This document shows positions 34,809 to 43,730 of a DNA stretch of 64,000 bases, one piece after another. A program made the position numbers and the translations under genes. The DNA lies in contig JADFIG010000001.1 of the NCBI GenBank assembly GCA_022566735.1, positions 62,001-126,000 of the forward strand, given 5' to 3'. This DNA is from Pseudomonadota bacterium. GTDB lineage: Bacteria > Pseudomonadota > Gammaproteobacteria > Burkholderiales > Burkholderiaceae_C. The notes under the pieces were generated by a model. That model was given only the letters and a program-made list of their open reading frames with translations, was not told the origin of the DNA and did not search any database. Each line of letters starts with the position of its first letter. The first letter of the stretch is position 1.

Positions 34809-35809
34809 TGCAGCCCACCCGACGCGCCGCCCCTGCGGCAACGCTCCTTCTGCGCGTGCTGTTCGCGCTGCTGGCCATGGCCCAGGCCCGGGCCGCATGC
34901 CCCGAAGCCCCCGCCTTGTCCGCCGACTGGCCCAGCCAGCCCCATGCCGGCCAGGTGCGCGTGGCCGGCGGACGTTTTGCCATGGGCAGCCAGGCGGGCT
35001 ACGAGGACGAGGTCGTGCGCACGGTCGAGGTGGCCTCGTTCTGGATCGACCGCACCGAGGTCACCAACGCCCAGTTCGCCCGATTCGTCCAGGCCACGGG
35101 CCATGTCACCGAGGCCGAGCGGCAGGGCGGGGCGGCGGTGTTCGCCATCCCCGACGCCGAGGCGCTGCGACGGCGTCCGCTGGCCTGGTGGCGCTTCGTG
35201 GCCGGGGCCGACTGGCGCCACCCCGAGGGGCCGCACAGCGGCATCGAAGGCCGCGGCCGTGAGCCGGTGCGGCAGGTCACCCAGGCCGATGCGCTGGCCT
35301 ATGCCCGCTGGCTGGGCCGCGACCTGCCCACCGAGGCCGAGTGGGAGTACGCGGCCAAAGGCGGGCGCCAGCAGGTCCTGGGCACCCGCCTGGACGGACA
35401 GCCGCGCGATGCCGCAGGGCGTCCGTCGGCCAACTACTGGCAGGGCAGCTTCCCGCTGATGAACACGCACGAAGATGGCTTTGCCGGCATCGCCCCGGTG
35501 GCCTGTTTCGCACCCAATGCCCTGGGCCTGCACGACATGGTGGGCAATGCCTGGGAGTGGACGCGCGACCCCCACCAGGGCCCCAGCCAGTCCCATGCCA
35601 ATGGCGATCCGGCGGCCCTGCGCCAGCGGGCGGTGCAACTCGCTTTGCACAGCGCCGTGGCCGGTGGCGCACGCCGCATGGTCATCAAGGGTGGCTCCTT
35701 CCTGTGCGCGCCCGACCACTGCGTGCGTTACCGCGCCTCGGCCCGTGAATCCCAGGAGGCCGACCTGCCCACCGCCCACGTGGGCTTCCGCACGGTCTCG
35801 CGCCGTTGA
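34808..35809 (+). CDS. Exported formylglycine-generating enzyme (FGE/SUMF1 type)
   Basis: The ATG overlaps the ccmH stop (TGATG). The 333-residue product has a signal peptide (LLRVLFALLAMAQARA). The FGE domain has VTNAQFARFVQATGHVTEAER, WWRFVAGADWRHPEGP, LPTEAEWEYAAKGGR and MVGNAWEWTRD. It ends GGSFLCAPDHCVRYRASARESQEADLPTAHVGFR, which keeps both copper-binding active-site cysteines (C-X4-C). It should oxidise the sulfatase Cys to formylglycine with O2. Most bacterial FGEs are cytoplasmic; this one looks exported and is joined to the ccm operon. The next gene encodes its likely client. Confidence 0.88.
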   Translation: MQPTRRAAPAATLLLRVLFALLAMAQARAACPEAPALSADWPSQPHAGQVRVAGGRFAMGSQAGYEDEVVRTVEVASFWIDRTEVTNAQFARFVQATGHVTEAERQGGAAVFAIPDAEALRRRPLAWWRFVAGADWRHPEGPHSGIEGRGREPVRQVTQADALAYARWLGRDLPTEAEWEYAAKGGRQQVLGTRLDGQPRDAAGRPSANYWQGSFPLMNTHEDGFAGIAPVACFAPNALGLHDMVGNAWEWTRDPHQGPSQSHANGDPAALRQRAVQLALHSAVAGGARRMVIKGGSFLCAPDHCVRYRASARESQEADLPTAHVGFRTVSRR

Positions 35810-35856
35810 AGTCCCGCCGTCCCACAGCGCCCTTGACCCCAGGAGCCCGATTGCCC

Positions 35857-37671
35857 ATGCCTTCCTCCTCGCCACCGCCCTCCGCCGTTGCATCGACCTT
35901 GTTCGCCGCCTCGTTGACGCGGTCGGCCGCGACGCGCCTCGGCGCCCATGCCCTGAGCACCCTGGCTGCGGCCGCCAGCCTGCTTGCAGGGGCCCAAGCA
36001 GCCACCGCGAGCCCGGCGGCCCCGCGGCCCAACATCCTGCTCATCGTGGCCGACGACCTGGGCTTTTCCGACATCGGCGCCTTCGGCGGCGAGATCGACA
36101 CGCCGCACCTGGACGCCCTGGCCCGCGAAGGCCTGCGCCTGACGGACTTCCACAGCGGCGCCACCTGCTCGCCGACGCGCTCGATGCTGCTGTCGGGCGT
36201 GGACCACCACATCGCCGGCATCGGCAGCATGGCCGAGCTCACGGTGCCCGAACAACAAGGCCAGCCGGGCTACGAGGGCCACCTCAACGACCGCGTCGTG
36301 CCCTTCCCGCAACTGCTGCGCGACGCCGGCTACCACACCCTGATGGCCGGCAAGTGGCACCTCGGCCTGACGCCCGAACGCAGCCCGGCCGCACGCGGCT
36401 TCGATAAATCGTTCGCCCTGCTGCGCGGTGCCGATGACCACGTGGCCCAGCCCTGGAACACCCGCATCGACCCGGCGCAGCCGCTGTACCGGGAGGATGG
36501 CCGCCTGACGACGGTGCCCGCCGATTTCTATTCGAGCAACTTCTACGCCGACAAGCTGGTGTCCTACCTGCAGGCCACCCAAGGCGATGGCAAGCCCTTC
36601 TTCGCCTACCTGACCTTCACCGCGCCGCACTGGCCGCTGCAGGCGCCTGACGAGGCCATCGCCAAGTACGCCCACCGCTACGAGGCCGGCTACGAAGCCC
36701 TGCGCGCCGAGCGCATCGCCCGCCAGAAGTCGCTGGGCCTCCTGCCCCGTGATTTCCAGCCCGCCAAGGCGCTGACGAACTTCCCGGCCTGGCGGCAACT
36801 CGGCGTGGCCCAGCAAAAGCAGGAAGCCCGGCGCATGGCTGTGTATGCGGCCATGGTCGATGTGATGGACCAGAACATCGGCAAGGTCATCCGCCAGCTC
36901 AAGGCCTCGGGCCAGTACGACAACACCGTGGTCATCTTCATCTCCGACAACGGGGCCGAAGGGGCCAACGTGGCCGATCGCGCCTCGGTCATCCCGCGTG
37001 ACAACCGCCTGGCCAACATCGGCAAGCCCAGCTCCTACGTGAGCTATGGGCCGGCCTGGGCGCAGGTCAGCGCCTTGCCCTTCAGCCTCTTCAAGGGCCA
37101 CAGCCACGAGGGCGGCACCACCGTGCCCACCATCGTGCGCCTGCCGCCCTCCTTGCGCTCGGCCCCCGCAGGCACCGTGCTGCCCGTGCCGGGCCACGTC
37201 ACCGACATCGCCCCGACGCTGCTGGCCTTGGGCGGCGCCTCCTACCCGCAGCGCGTGGGGGCGCTTCAGACGCCCGCCTTGCAAGGCCGCTCGCTGCTGC
37301 CCGTGCTCAGCGGCCAGCAGGCCGATCGCGGCGAGCGCTTCGACAAGGGCTGGGAGCTGTTCGGGCAGAAGGCCTACCGACAGGGCGACTGGAAGATCGT
37401 CTACTCGGTGCCGCCTTTCGGCCCGGGCCGCTGGCAGCTCTTCAACCTGGCGCGGGACCGCGCCGAGCAGCGCGACCTGTCCGCGCAACACCCCGACCAG
37501 CTCGCCAGCCTGCAAGCCGCCTATGCTGCCTATGTGCACCGCAACGGCGTGCTGGAGGTGCCCCGCCTGGCCGAACGCATCGCCGAGCGCTACAGCAGCC
37601 GCTCGTACTTCGAGGCGCTCAAGGCCGCCGACGAAGTCCAGGCATCGCATCGGTCGCCAACCCGGCCGTGA
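35857..37671 (+). CDS. Exported arylsulfatase (type I, Cys-type)
   Basis: The start could be ATG 35857 or the TTG at 35851, which lies closer to an AGGAG; the track TTG at 35806 is unlikely. A long export signal (STLAAAASLLAGAQAATA) precedes the catalytic domain: PNILLIVADDLGFSDIGAFGGEIDTPHLDAL (metal site), GATCSPTRSMLLSG (the CXPXR motif whose Cys becomes formylglycine), AGKWHLGL, and later VIFISDNGAEG and FKGHSHEGG. It resembles AtsA-type arylsulfatases that release sulfate from sulfate esters. It follows the FGE gene by 47 bases. Confidence 0.92.
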   Translation: MPSSSPPPSAVASTLFAASLTRSAATRLGAHALSTLAAAASLLAGAQAATASPAAPRPNILLIVADDLGFSDIGAFGGEIDTPHLDALAREGLRLTDFHSGATCSPTRSMLLSGVDHHIAGIGSMAELTVPEQQGQPGYEGHLNDRVVPFPQLLRDAGYHTLMAGKWHLGLTPERSPAARGFDKSFALLRGADDHVAQPWNTRIDPAQPLYREDGRLTTVPADFYSSNFYADKLVSYLQATQGDGKPFFAYLTFTAPHWPLQAPDEAIAKYAHRYEAGYEALRAERIARQKSLGLLPRDFQPAKALTNFPAWRQLGVAQQKQEARRMAVYAAMVDVMDQNIGKVIRQLKASGQYDNTVVIFISDNGAEGANVADRASVIPRDNRLANIGKPSSYVSYGPAWAQVSALPFSLFKGHSHEGGTTVPTIVRLPPSLRSAPAGTVLPVPGHVTDIAPTLLALGGASYPQRVGALQTPALQGRSLLPVLSGQQADRGERFDKGWELFGQKAYRQGDWKIVYSVPPFGPGRWQLFNLARDRAEQRDLSAQHPDQLASLQAAYAAYVHRNGVLEVPRLAERIAERYSSRSYFEALKAADEVQASHRSPTRP

Positions 37672-37727
37672 CACCGGCCGTGACCTTGGCCATGACGCCA
37701 CCGTGTGACCCTCTCCAGGAGCCCGCC

Positions 37728-38642
37728 ATGACACGTCCTTCCCGATCTTCCCGACCTTCCCGGCTGACCTCCCGCGATTTCGCCCCGGAAGTGCTGCGCC
37801 TGTTCGACCAGTACGTCCACGGCCTGCTCGACCGCCGCGGCTTCCTGCAAGGTGCGGCCCGTCACGCCACCGCCGCGGTGTCGGCCGAAGCGTTGCTGGC
37901 CCAGCTGGCACCGAACTTCGCGCAGGCCCAGCAGGTGCGGCCCGACGATGCGCGCATCCAGACCGTTTTCGCCGAGGTCGATTCGCCCCAGGGCCATGGC
38001 AAGCTGCGCGGCTACCTGGCCCAACCCGCGGGCGCCAAGGGCCCGCTGCCGACGGTGCTGGTGGTGCACGAGAACCGGGGCCTCAACCCGCACATCGCCG
38101 ACGTCACCCGCCGCTTCGCGCTGGAGAACGTGGTGGCCTTCGCGCCCGATGCGCTGTTCCCGCTCGGTGGCTACCCCGGCGACGAGGACAAGGCCCGCGA
38201 GCTGTTTGGCAAGCTGGACCCCGCCAAGGCACGCGCCGACTTCATCGCCGCCGCGCGCTGGCTCCAGGCGCTGCCTGTGGGCAACGGCAAGCTGGGCGTG
38301 GTGGGCTTTTGCTACGGCGGCGGCATCTCGAACTTCCTGGCCACGCAGTTGCCCGAGCTCAACGCGGCCGTGCCGTTCTACGGCGGCCAGCCCACCGACG
38401 AAGAAGCCGCGCGCATCAAGGCGCCTTTGCTGCTGCATTTCGCCGAGCACGACGAGCGCATCAACGCCGGCTGGCCCAGGTACGCGGCGGCCTTGCAGCG
38501 TGCCGGCGTGCGCCACGAGGCCCACACCTACCCGGGCACCCAGCACGGCTTCCACAACGACACCACGCCGCGCTACGACGAGGCCGCGGCCCGCCTGGCC
38601 TGGCAGCGCACGCTGGCCTTTTTCAAGCAGCACCTGCGCTGA
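37728..38642 (+). CDS. Tat-exported dienelactone hydrolase family protein (YghX-like)
   Basis: ATG 37728 is 8 bases after AGGAG. The 304-residue product begins with a basic leader and DRRGFLQGAARHATAAVSAEALL, a twin-arginine-type signal. The hydrolase core has VLVVHENRGLNPHIADVTRRFALENVVAFAPDAL. The Cys nucleophile is in VVGFCYGGGISN, the Asp in FAEHDERIN and the His in YPGTQHGFHND, the dienelactone-hydrolase triad. The substrate is unknown. It is the last gene of the ccm-FGE-sulfatase series, so it may process the desulfated product. Confidence 0.85.
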   Translation: MTRPSRSSRPSRLTSRDFAPEVLRLFDQYVHGLLDRRGFLQGAARHATAAVSAEALLAQLAPNFAQAQQVRPDDARIQTVFAEVDSPQGHGKLRGYLAQPAGAKGPLPTVLVVHENRGLNPHIADVTRRFALENVVAFAPDALFPLGGYPGDEDKARELFGKLDPAKARADFIAAARWLQALPVGNGKLGVVGFCYGGGISNFLATQLPELNAAVPFYGGQPTDEEAARIKAPLLLHFAEHDERINAGWPRYAAALQRAGVRHEAHTYPGTQHGFHNDTTPRYDEAAARLAWQRTLAFFKQHLR

Positions 38643-39024
38643 GCCCGCATCAGCAGGCCCGCCGCCCCAAGGGTCGGTCTGAGATCTTCACGACGCTGCC
38701 CTCGAAGGGCTCGGCGAAGGTCTGTTGCGCGTCGCGCAGCAAGGCCATGGCCACTGCTTCGCCCAAGGCCGGCGCGCGCGGGATGCGCGGCGGGGACCGC
38801 CACGGTGCAAGTGGCATTGCAGCGGCGATGTTGGACGGCACGGCCTGCCCTGGCGGAACAGCGGTGTGAAAGCACCAGGGTCGGCGGCAGGGCTGTGTGC
38901 GGTGTGCAGCACCATGACACCGCTCATGCAAGGAGGGCAGACCCATGCTCGGCAATCGCAGTTGGCATGGGCCCCGTTCATCGGTTAGGGTCCCAACTCC
39001 TGCCCACTTCCAAACACCCAGGAC
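38643..39024. other. 382-base intergenic stretch upstream of metY
   Basis: I see no convincing gene. A minus-strand ORF ending EPFEGSVVKISDRPLGRRAC is short and has no supported start. No recognised SAM or SAH riboswitch core is visible, and no clear -35/-10 or -24/-12 pair. It presumably holds the metY promoter. Confidence 0.5.
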
Positions 39025-40314
39025 ATGACCTCATCTGCCCACTGGAAATTCGAGACCCTGTCGGTGCACGCCGGCTACTCGCCCGACCCGACCACCAAGG
39101 CGGTGGCGGTGCCCATCTACCAGACGGCGGCCTACGCCTTCGACAGCGCCCAGCATGGCGCCGACCTGTTCGACCTCAAGGTGCCGGGCAACATCTACAC
39201 CCGCATCATGAACCCCACCACCGACGTGCTGGAGCAGCGCATCGCCGCGCTGGAAGGCGGTGTGGGCGCGCTGGCGCTGGCCTCGGGCCAGGCGGCCGTC
39301 ACCTACGCCATCCTGACCATCGCCGAGGCGGGCGACAACTTCATCTCGTCGACGGCGCTGTACGGCGGCACCTACAACCTGTTCGCGCACACCCTGCCGC
39401 AGTGGGGCATCACCGCGCGTTTCGCCGACCACCGCGACCCGGCCAGCTTCGAGGGCCTCATCGACGCGCGCACCAAGGCCATCTTCGTGGAGTCCCTGGG
39501 CAACCCCTCGGGCAACATCACCGACATCGCCCGCATCGCCGAGATCGCCCACCGCCACGGCGTGCCGCTGATCGTCGACAACACCGTGCCCAGCCCCTAC
39601 CTGTGCCGTCCCATCGAGCACGGCGCCGACATCGTCGTGCACTCGCTGACCAAGTACGTGGGCGGCCACGGCACCAGCATCGGCGGCGCCATCGTCGACT
39701 CGGGCAAGTTCCCCTGGGCCCAGCACAAGGAGCGCTTCAAGCGCCTCAACGAACCCGATGTCAGCTACCACGGCGTGGTCTACACCGAGGCCCTGGGCCC
39801 GGCGGCCTACATCGGCCGGGCGCGCGTGGTGCCCTTGCGCAACACCGGCGCGGCCATCTCGCCCTTCAACGCCTTCCTGATCCTGCAGGGCGTGGAGACG
39901 CTGGGCCTGCGCATGGACCGCATCAGCGCCAACACCCTGAAGATCGCGCAGCACCTGCAGAAGCACCCGCGTGTGAAGTGGGTGAACTACGCCGGCCTGG
40001 CAGACCACCCGGAACACCCGCTGGTGCAGAAGTACCTCAGCGGCCAGGCCTCGGGGGTGCTGACCTTTGGCGTGCCGGGCGGCCGCGAAGGGGGCGCGCG
40101 CTTCCTGGACGGCCTGCAGCTGTTCACCCGCCTGGTCAACATCGGCGACGTGCGCTCGCTGGCCACGCACCCGGCCTCGACCACGCACCGCCAGCTCAAC
40201 CCCGACGAACTGGCCAAGGCCGGCGTCGGCGAAGACACGGTGCGCCTGTCGGTTGGCATCGAGCACATCGACGACCTGATCGCCGACCTCGACCAGGCCC
40301 TGGCGCAGGCCTGA
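39025..40314 (+). CDS. metY: O-acetylhomoserine sulfhydrylase (aminocarboxypropyltransferase)
   Basis: This 429-residue PLP enzyme of the Cys/Met metabolism class begins [43 protein letters not shown]. Typical motifs are [35 protein letters not shown], and the PLP lysine in [18 protein letters not shown]. The GHG after the Lys and the length favour the MetY branch over cystathionine synthase. It makes homocysteine directly from O-acetylhomoserine and sulfide. It converges on the encapsulin operon, which also handles sulfur, so the two form a sulfide-assimilation neighbourhood. Confidence 0.92.
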   Translation: MTSSAHWKFETLSVHAGYSPDPTTKAVAVPIYQTAAYAFDSAQHGADLFDLKVPGNIYTRIMNPTTDVLEQRIAALEGGVGALALASGQAAVTYAILTIAEAGDNFISSTALYGGTYNLFAHTLPQWGITARFADHRDPASFEGLIDARTKAIFVESLGNPSGNITDIARIAEIAHRHGVPLIVDNTVPSPYLCRPIEHGADIVVHSLTKYVGGHGTSIGGAIVDSGKFPWAQHKERFKRLNEPDVSYHGVVYTEALGPAAYIGRARVVPLRNTGAAISPFNAFLILQGVETLGLRMDRISANTLKIAQHLQKHPRVKWVNYAGLADHPEHPLVQKYLSGQASGVLTFGVPGGREGGARFLDGLQLFTRLVNIGDVRSLATHPASTTHRQLNPDELAKAGVGEDTVRLSVGIEHIDDLIADLDQALAQA

Positions 40315-40323
40315 CCAAGGACC

Positions 40324-40356
40324 GGGCAGCGGTCAGCGCAACACCGACCGCTGCCC
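40324..40356. terminator. Hairpin between convergent metY and cysteine desulfurase
   Basis: GGGCAGCGGTC-N11-GACCGCTGCCC is a perfect 11-bp inverted repeat that covers the desulfurase stop codon. There is no T run, but its position between convergent operons fits a bidirectional transcription barrier. Confidence 0.5.
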
Positions 40357-41829
40357 CGCCAGCCGGTGCAGCACGCTCACCAGCGTGTCGATCTCCGCGC
40401 AGGTGTTGTAGAACGCCAGCGAGGGGCGCACCGTGGCCTCCAGCCCGAAGCGCCGCAGGATGGGCTGGGCGCAGTGGTGGCCCGAACGCACGGCGATGCC
40501 CGCCTCGTTCAGGGCCCGCCCGACCTCCTCGGTCTGGTAGCCCCGCAAGGTGAAGGACAGCACCGCGGCCTTGTCCGGGGCCGTGCCGATCAGTTTCAGC
40601 CCTGGCACGTCCTGGAGCAGGCCCGTCGCGTAGACCAGCAACTGGTGCTCGTAGGCGCCGATGGCATCGATGCCCAGCTGCTGCACGTAGTCGATGGCCG
40701 CGCCCAGGCCCACCGCATCGGCGATGTTGCCCGTGCCGGCCTCGAAGCGCCCGGGGGCATCGTGGTACTGCGTGTGCTCGAAGGTCACGTCCTTGATCAT
40801 GTTGCCGCCACCTTGCCAGGGCGGCGTCTCGTTGAGCAGCGCCTCCTTGCCGTACAGCACGCCGATGCCCGTCGGCGCGAACACCTTGTGGCCGGAGAAC
40901 ACGAACCAGTCGCAGTCCAGGTCGGCCACATCGGTGCGCAGGTGTGACACCGACTGCGCGCCATCGACCAGCACCTTGGCGCCCGCGCTGTGGGCCATGG
41001 CCACCATCTGCTTGGCTGGCGTGACCGTGCCCAGCGCGTTCGACACCTGCGTGAAGGACACGATCTTCGTGCGCGGGCCCAGCAGCTTGGCGTATTCGTC
41101 CAGCAGCACCTGGCCGTCGTCGTCCACCGGGATGACGCGCAGCTTCGCGCCCGTGCGGGCACACAGCTGCTGCCAGGGCACGATGTTGGCGTGGTGCTCC
41201 AGGTGGCTGACGATGACCTCGTCGCCTTCGCGCAGCTTCGCCTCGCCCCAGCTTTTGGCCACCAGGTTGATGGCCTCGGTGGTGCCCCGCACGAACACGA
41301 CCTCGTTGACCGAGCGCGCGTTCAGGAAACCGCGCACCTTTTCGCGCGCGCCCTCGTAGGCGTCCGTGGCGCGCGCTGCCAGGGCGTGCGCGGCGCGGTG
41401 GATGTTGGAGTTCTCGTGCGCGTAGAAGTGCGCGATGCGGTCGATCACCGACTGCGGCTTGTGCGTGGTCGCGGCGTTGTCCAGCCAGATCAGCGGCTTG
41501 CCGTTGACGTGCTCGCGCAGCACCGGGAAATCGCGCCGCACCAGGTTGACATCGAAGGGCGGGGTCACGCCATGGGCCTGCGGCGACCAGGGCAAGGCCG
41601 CCTGCCCGGGCACCTGGAGGCCCGGCGCGTGACCGGCCAGCCCGCTGAAGCCTGAGGCAAGGAAGTAGAACGACGGCGTCGTGCCATGGCCGGCCGCTTG
41701 CGGCGACCGCGACGGGGCGCGCAGGGACAGCAACTCACCGATCTCCGCATCCGAGGGCAGGCCCCAGTCCGAAGGGTTCAGCGTTGGGAGGGGCGCCACG
41801 CCCAGGGCGTTGTGCTCACTTGTACTCAT
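40333..41829 (-). CDS. Cysteine desulfurase, cargo of a Family 2A encapsulin
   Basis: ATG 41829 overlaps the encapsulin stop by 14 bases. The 498-residue product has a 90-100 residue N-terminal extension, Pro/Gly/Ser-rich and probably disordered (LPTLNPSDWGLPSDAEIGELLSLRAPS ... [31 protein letters not shown]). It matches the cargo-loading region of Family 2A encapsulin cargoes. The catalytic part is SufS-like: LIWLDNAATTHKPQSV, SHLEHHANIVPWQ, PLP lysine in FVFSGHKVFAPTGIG and active Cys in AVRSGHHCAQP. It releases sulfane sulfur from cysteine, which in this family accumulates inside the shell as elemental sulfur. Confidence 0.93.
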   Translation of the reverse strand: MSTSEHNALGVAPLPTLNPSDWGLPSDAEIGELLSLRAPSRSPQAAGHGTTPSFYFLASGFSGLAGHAPGLQVPGQAALPWSPQAHGVTPPFDVNLVRRDFPVLREHVNGKPLIWLDNAATTHKPQSVIDRIAHFYAHENSNIHRAAHALAARATDAYEGAREKVRGFLNARSVNEVVFVRGTTEAINLVAKSWGEAKLREGDEVIVSHLEHHANIVPWQQLCARTGAKLRVIPVDDDGQVLLDEYAKLLGPRTKIVSFTQVSNALGTVTPAKQMVAMAHSAGAKVLVDGAQSVSHLRTDVADLDCDWFVFSGHKVFAPTGIGVLYGKEALLNETPPWQGGGNMIKDVTFEHTQYHDAPGRFEAGTGNIADAVGLGAAIDYVQQLGIDAIGAYEHQLLVYATGLLQDVPGLKLIGTAPDKAAVLSFTLRGYQTEEVGRALNEAGIAVRSGHHCAQPILRRFGLEATVRPSLAFYNTCAEIDTLVSVLHRLAGQRSVLR

Positions 41830-42733
41830 GGTACTTGTCGACCTCCACGTTTTCGAGCACCGCGATGGCATCGTCGGTCAGCACCGCCAGCGAGCAGTAC
41901 AGCGACACCAGGTAGGACGCGATCGCCTTGTGGTTGATGCCCATGAAGCGCACCGCCAGGCCCGGGCTTTGCGCGCCCGGCAGGTCCGGCTGGTACAGGC
42001 CCACCACGCCCTGGCGGCTCTCGCCGGTGCGCAGCAGCAGGATCTTGGTCTTGTTGTCCTCGACCTTGATCTTGTCGCAGGGGATCAGCGGCACGCCGCG
42101 CCAGGTGATGAACTGCGAGCCGAACAGCGACACCGTCGGGGGCGGCACACCGCGGCGGGTGCACTCGCGGCCAAAGGCGGTGATGGCCTGCGGGTGGGCC
42201 AGGAAGAAGCCCGGCTCCTTCCACACCTTGCCCAGCAGCTCGTCGAGGTCGTCGGGCGTGGGCGCGCCAGTGCGGGTCTGGAGGTGCTGCTGCGGCGCGA
42301 TGTTGGCCAGCAGGCCGTATTCCTTGTTGTTGATCAGCTCGGCTTCCTGGCGCTCCTTGATCGTCTCGATGGTCAGGCGCAGCTGCTCGGCGATCTGGTT
42401 GTAGGGCTTGGAGTACAGGTCCGACACGCGCGTGTGCACGTCCAGCACCGTGTTGACGGCCGACAGCAGGTACTCGCGCGGGTTGTCGATGTAGTCGACG
42501 AAGGTCTGCGGCAGCTCGCGCTCGTCGCGGCCCGAACAGTCCACCGTCACGCTGGAAGCGTCCTTGACCTTGTTGACGCGGTAGATGCCGGCCTCCACCG
42601 GCACCCACTGCAGCAGGTGGGTCAGCCAGCGTGGCGTGATCGTGCCCATCTGGGGCACGGTGCGGGTGGCGATGGCAAGTTGCCGTGCAGCGATGTCGCC
42701 CAGCGCGGTGCTGTGCTCGTGGGTGTTGGCCAT
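41816..42733 (-). CDS. srpI: Family 2A encapsulin shell protein (SrpI-like)
   Basis: The 305-residue product, with GGAGAG 7 bases before ATG 42733, has the HK97-fold encapsulin look: LGDIAARQLAIATRTVPQMGTITPRWLTHLLQWVPVEAGIYRVNKV, the E-loop region, LLANIAPQQHLQTRTGAPTPDDLDELLGKVWKEPGFFLAHPQAITAFGREC, and AVRFMGINHKAIASYLVSLYCSLAVLTDDAIAVLENVEV. These match SrpI-type Family 2A shells, which form 60-mer compartments around a cysteine desulfurase. It lies between the acetyltransferase and the overlapping cargo gene, the classical operon order. Confidence 0.93.
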   Translation of the reverse strand: MANTHEHSTALGDIAARQLAIATRTVPQMGTITPRWLTHLLQWVPVEAGIYRVNKVKDASSVTVDCSGRDERELPQTFVDYIDNPREYLLSAVNTVLDVHTRVSDLYSKPYNQIAEQLRLTIETIKERQEAELINNKEYGLLANIAPQQHLQTRTGAPTPDDLDELLGKVWKEPGFFLAHPQAITAFGRECTRRGVPPPTVSLFGSQFITWRGVPLIPCDKIKVEDNKTKILLLRTGESRQGVVGLYQPDLPGAQSPGLAVRFMGINHKAIASYLVSLYCSLAVLTDDAIAVLENVEVDKYHEYK

Positions 42734-42778
42734 GGGCCGTCTCTCCGTGGTGGTGGTGAAAGCAGGGTTGGGGGGCGC

Positions 42779-43696
42779 TCAGGCCTGGCGGCTGAGCGCC
42801 TGGCTGACGTTGCTGTGCGGCGGCACGCTCTGCGTGAGCCAGACGTTGCCGCCGATGGTCGAGCCGCGGCCGATCGTGATGCGGCCCAGCACCGTGGCGC
42901 CGGCGTAGATCACCACGTCGTCCTCGACGATGGGGTGGCGCGGCAGGCCCTTGAGCAGGTGGCCGTTGTCGTCGGCGGGGAAGCGCTTGGCGCCCAGCGT
43001 CACGGCCTGGTAGAGGCGCACGTTCTGGCCGATCACGCAGGTCTCGCCGATGACGACGCCGGTGCCGTGGTCGATGAAGAAGCCCTGGCCGATCTGCGCG
43101 CCCGGGTGGATGTCGATGCCCGTGCGGGCGTGGGCGATGTCGGCGATCAGGCGCGCCAGCAGCGGCGTGCCCAGCCGGTAGAGCGCATGGGCGATGCGGT
43201 GGTGGACGATGGCCGTGATGCCCGGGTAGCACAGCAGGATCTCCGACATGCCGGTGGCGGCCGGATCGCCATGCCAGGCGGCCTGCAGGTCGCTGAAGAG
43301 CACGCCGCGGAGGGCCGGCAGCTGTTCGGCCAGGGCCTGCACGATGCCCACCGCCTGGTCGGCCAGCGCCGCCTCGCCCGGGGACCCGACCGTGGTGGCG
43401 AACTTCAGCGCACGGCGCACCTGGTCGGCCAGCGTGCCCAGCGTGTCGTGCAGGGTGTGGCCCACGAAGAAGTCGATGCTGTCGTCGGTCAGGTCGGGGC
43501 GCCCGTAGTGCGTGGGGAACAGCGCGGCAGACAGGCCCTGCATGACGGCCGTGAGGGCCTCCCGCGAAGGCAACTCGCGCAGCCGCCCCTGGTGGCGCAC
43601 GCGGTGCGTGACCTCGCGCGATTCACGCAGGGCCTGCACCACATGCGGCAGGTGCCAGTGGGCCGGGGGGATGGGGTCGGAGGTTGTCTCGGGCAT
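42779..43696 (-). CDS. Serine O-acetyltransferase of the encapsulin operon
   Basis: From ATG 43696 the 305-residue protein has a helical N-terminal domain (REVTHRVRHQGRLRELPSREALTAVMQGL) and a left-handed hexapeptide-repeat domain: FIDHGTGVVIGETCVIGQNVRLYQAVTLGAKRFPADDNG ... PIVEDDVVIYAGATVLGRITIGRGSTIGGNVWL. Catalytic His residues are in HARTGIDIHPGAQIG and FFIDHGTG. It makes O-acetylserine for cysteine synthesis and matches the SrpH/EpsC type found beside Family 2A encapsulins. It is first in the operon, 45 bases before the shell gene. Confidence 0.9.
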   Translation of the reverse strand: MPETTSDPIPPAHWHLPHVVQALRESREVTHRVRHQGRLRELPSREALTAVMQGLSAALFPTHYGRPDLTDDSIDFFVGHTLHDTLGTLADQVRRALKFATTVGSPGEAALADQAVGIVQALAEQLPALRGVLFSDLQAAWHGDPAATGMSEILLCYPGITAIVHHRIAHALYRLGTPLLARLIADIAHARTGIDIHPGAQIGQGFFIDHGTGVVIGETCVIGQNVRLYQAVTLGAKRFPADDNGHLLKGLPRHPIVEDDVVIYAGATVLGRITIGRGSTIGGNVWLTQSVPPHSNVSQALSRQA

Positions 43697-43714
43697 GTGT
43701 CGGTGGCGGCGTGG

Positions 43715-43730
43715 AGCGTGCCGTGTGCCA
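43715..43730 (-). promoter_or_regulatory. Candidate sigma-54-like element before the encapsulin operon
   Basis: The minus strand reads TGGCAC-ACGGC-ACGCT: a perfect -24 hexamer and correctly spaced GC at -12, but two mismatches in the -12 box. The predicted start would lie only about 8 bases before ATG 43696, too close for a normal ribosome site. In the same 301-base gap (43697-43997) the half-site GCACATGCGC (43808-43817) matches an arm of the repeat at 6653-6662. Confidence 0.3.

Noticed and set aside
35806-35856. TTG 35806 as sulfatase start
   Set aside because: It overlaps the end of the FGE gene without a ribosome site; AGGAG at 35841 supports a start at 35851 or 35857.
38650-38955. Minus-strand ORF in the metY upstream region
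   Set aside because: Its Pro/Arg-rich composition and lack of a ribosome site make it unlikely. Only its last 30 residues look protein-like, too little to claim a gene remnant.
38643-39024. Possible SAM or SAH riboswitch before metY
   Set aside because: I looked for the conserved cores of SAM-I, SAM-II and SAH riboswitches and found none. A covariance-model scan would be decisive.
38780-39024. TGGCAT sequences before metY as sigma-54 promoters
   Set aside because: No GC dinucleotide lies at the required 10-base spacing, so the -12 element is missing.
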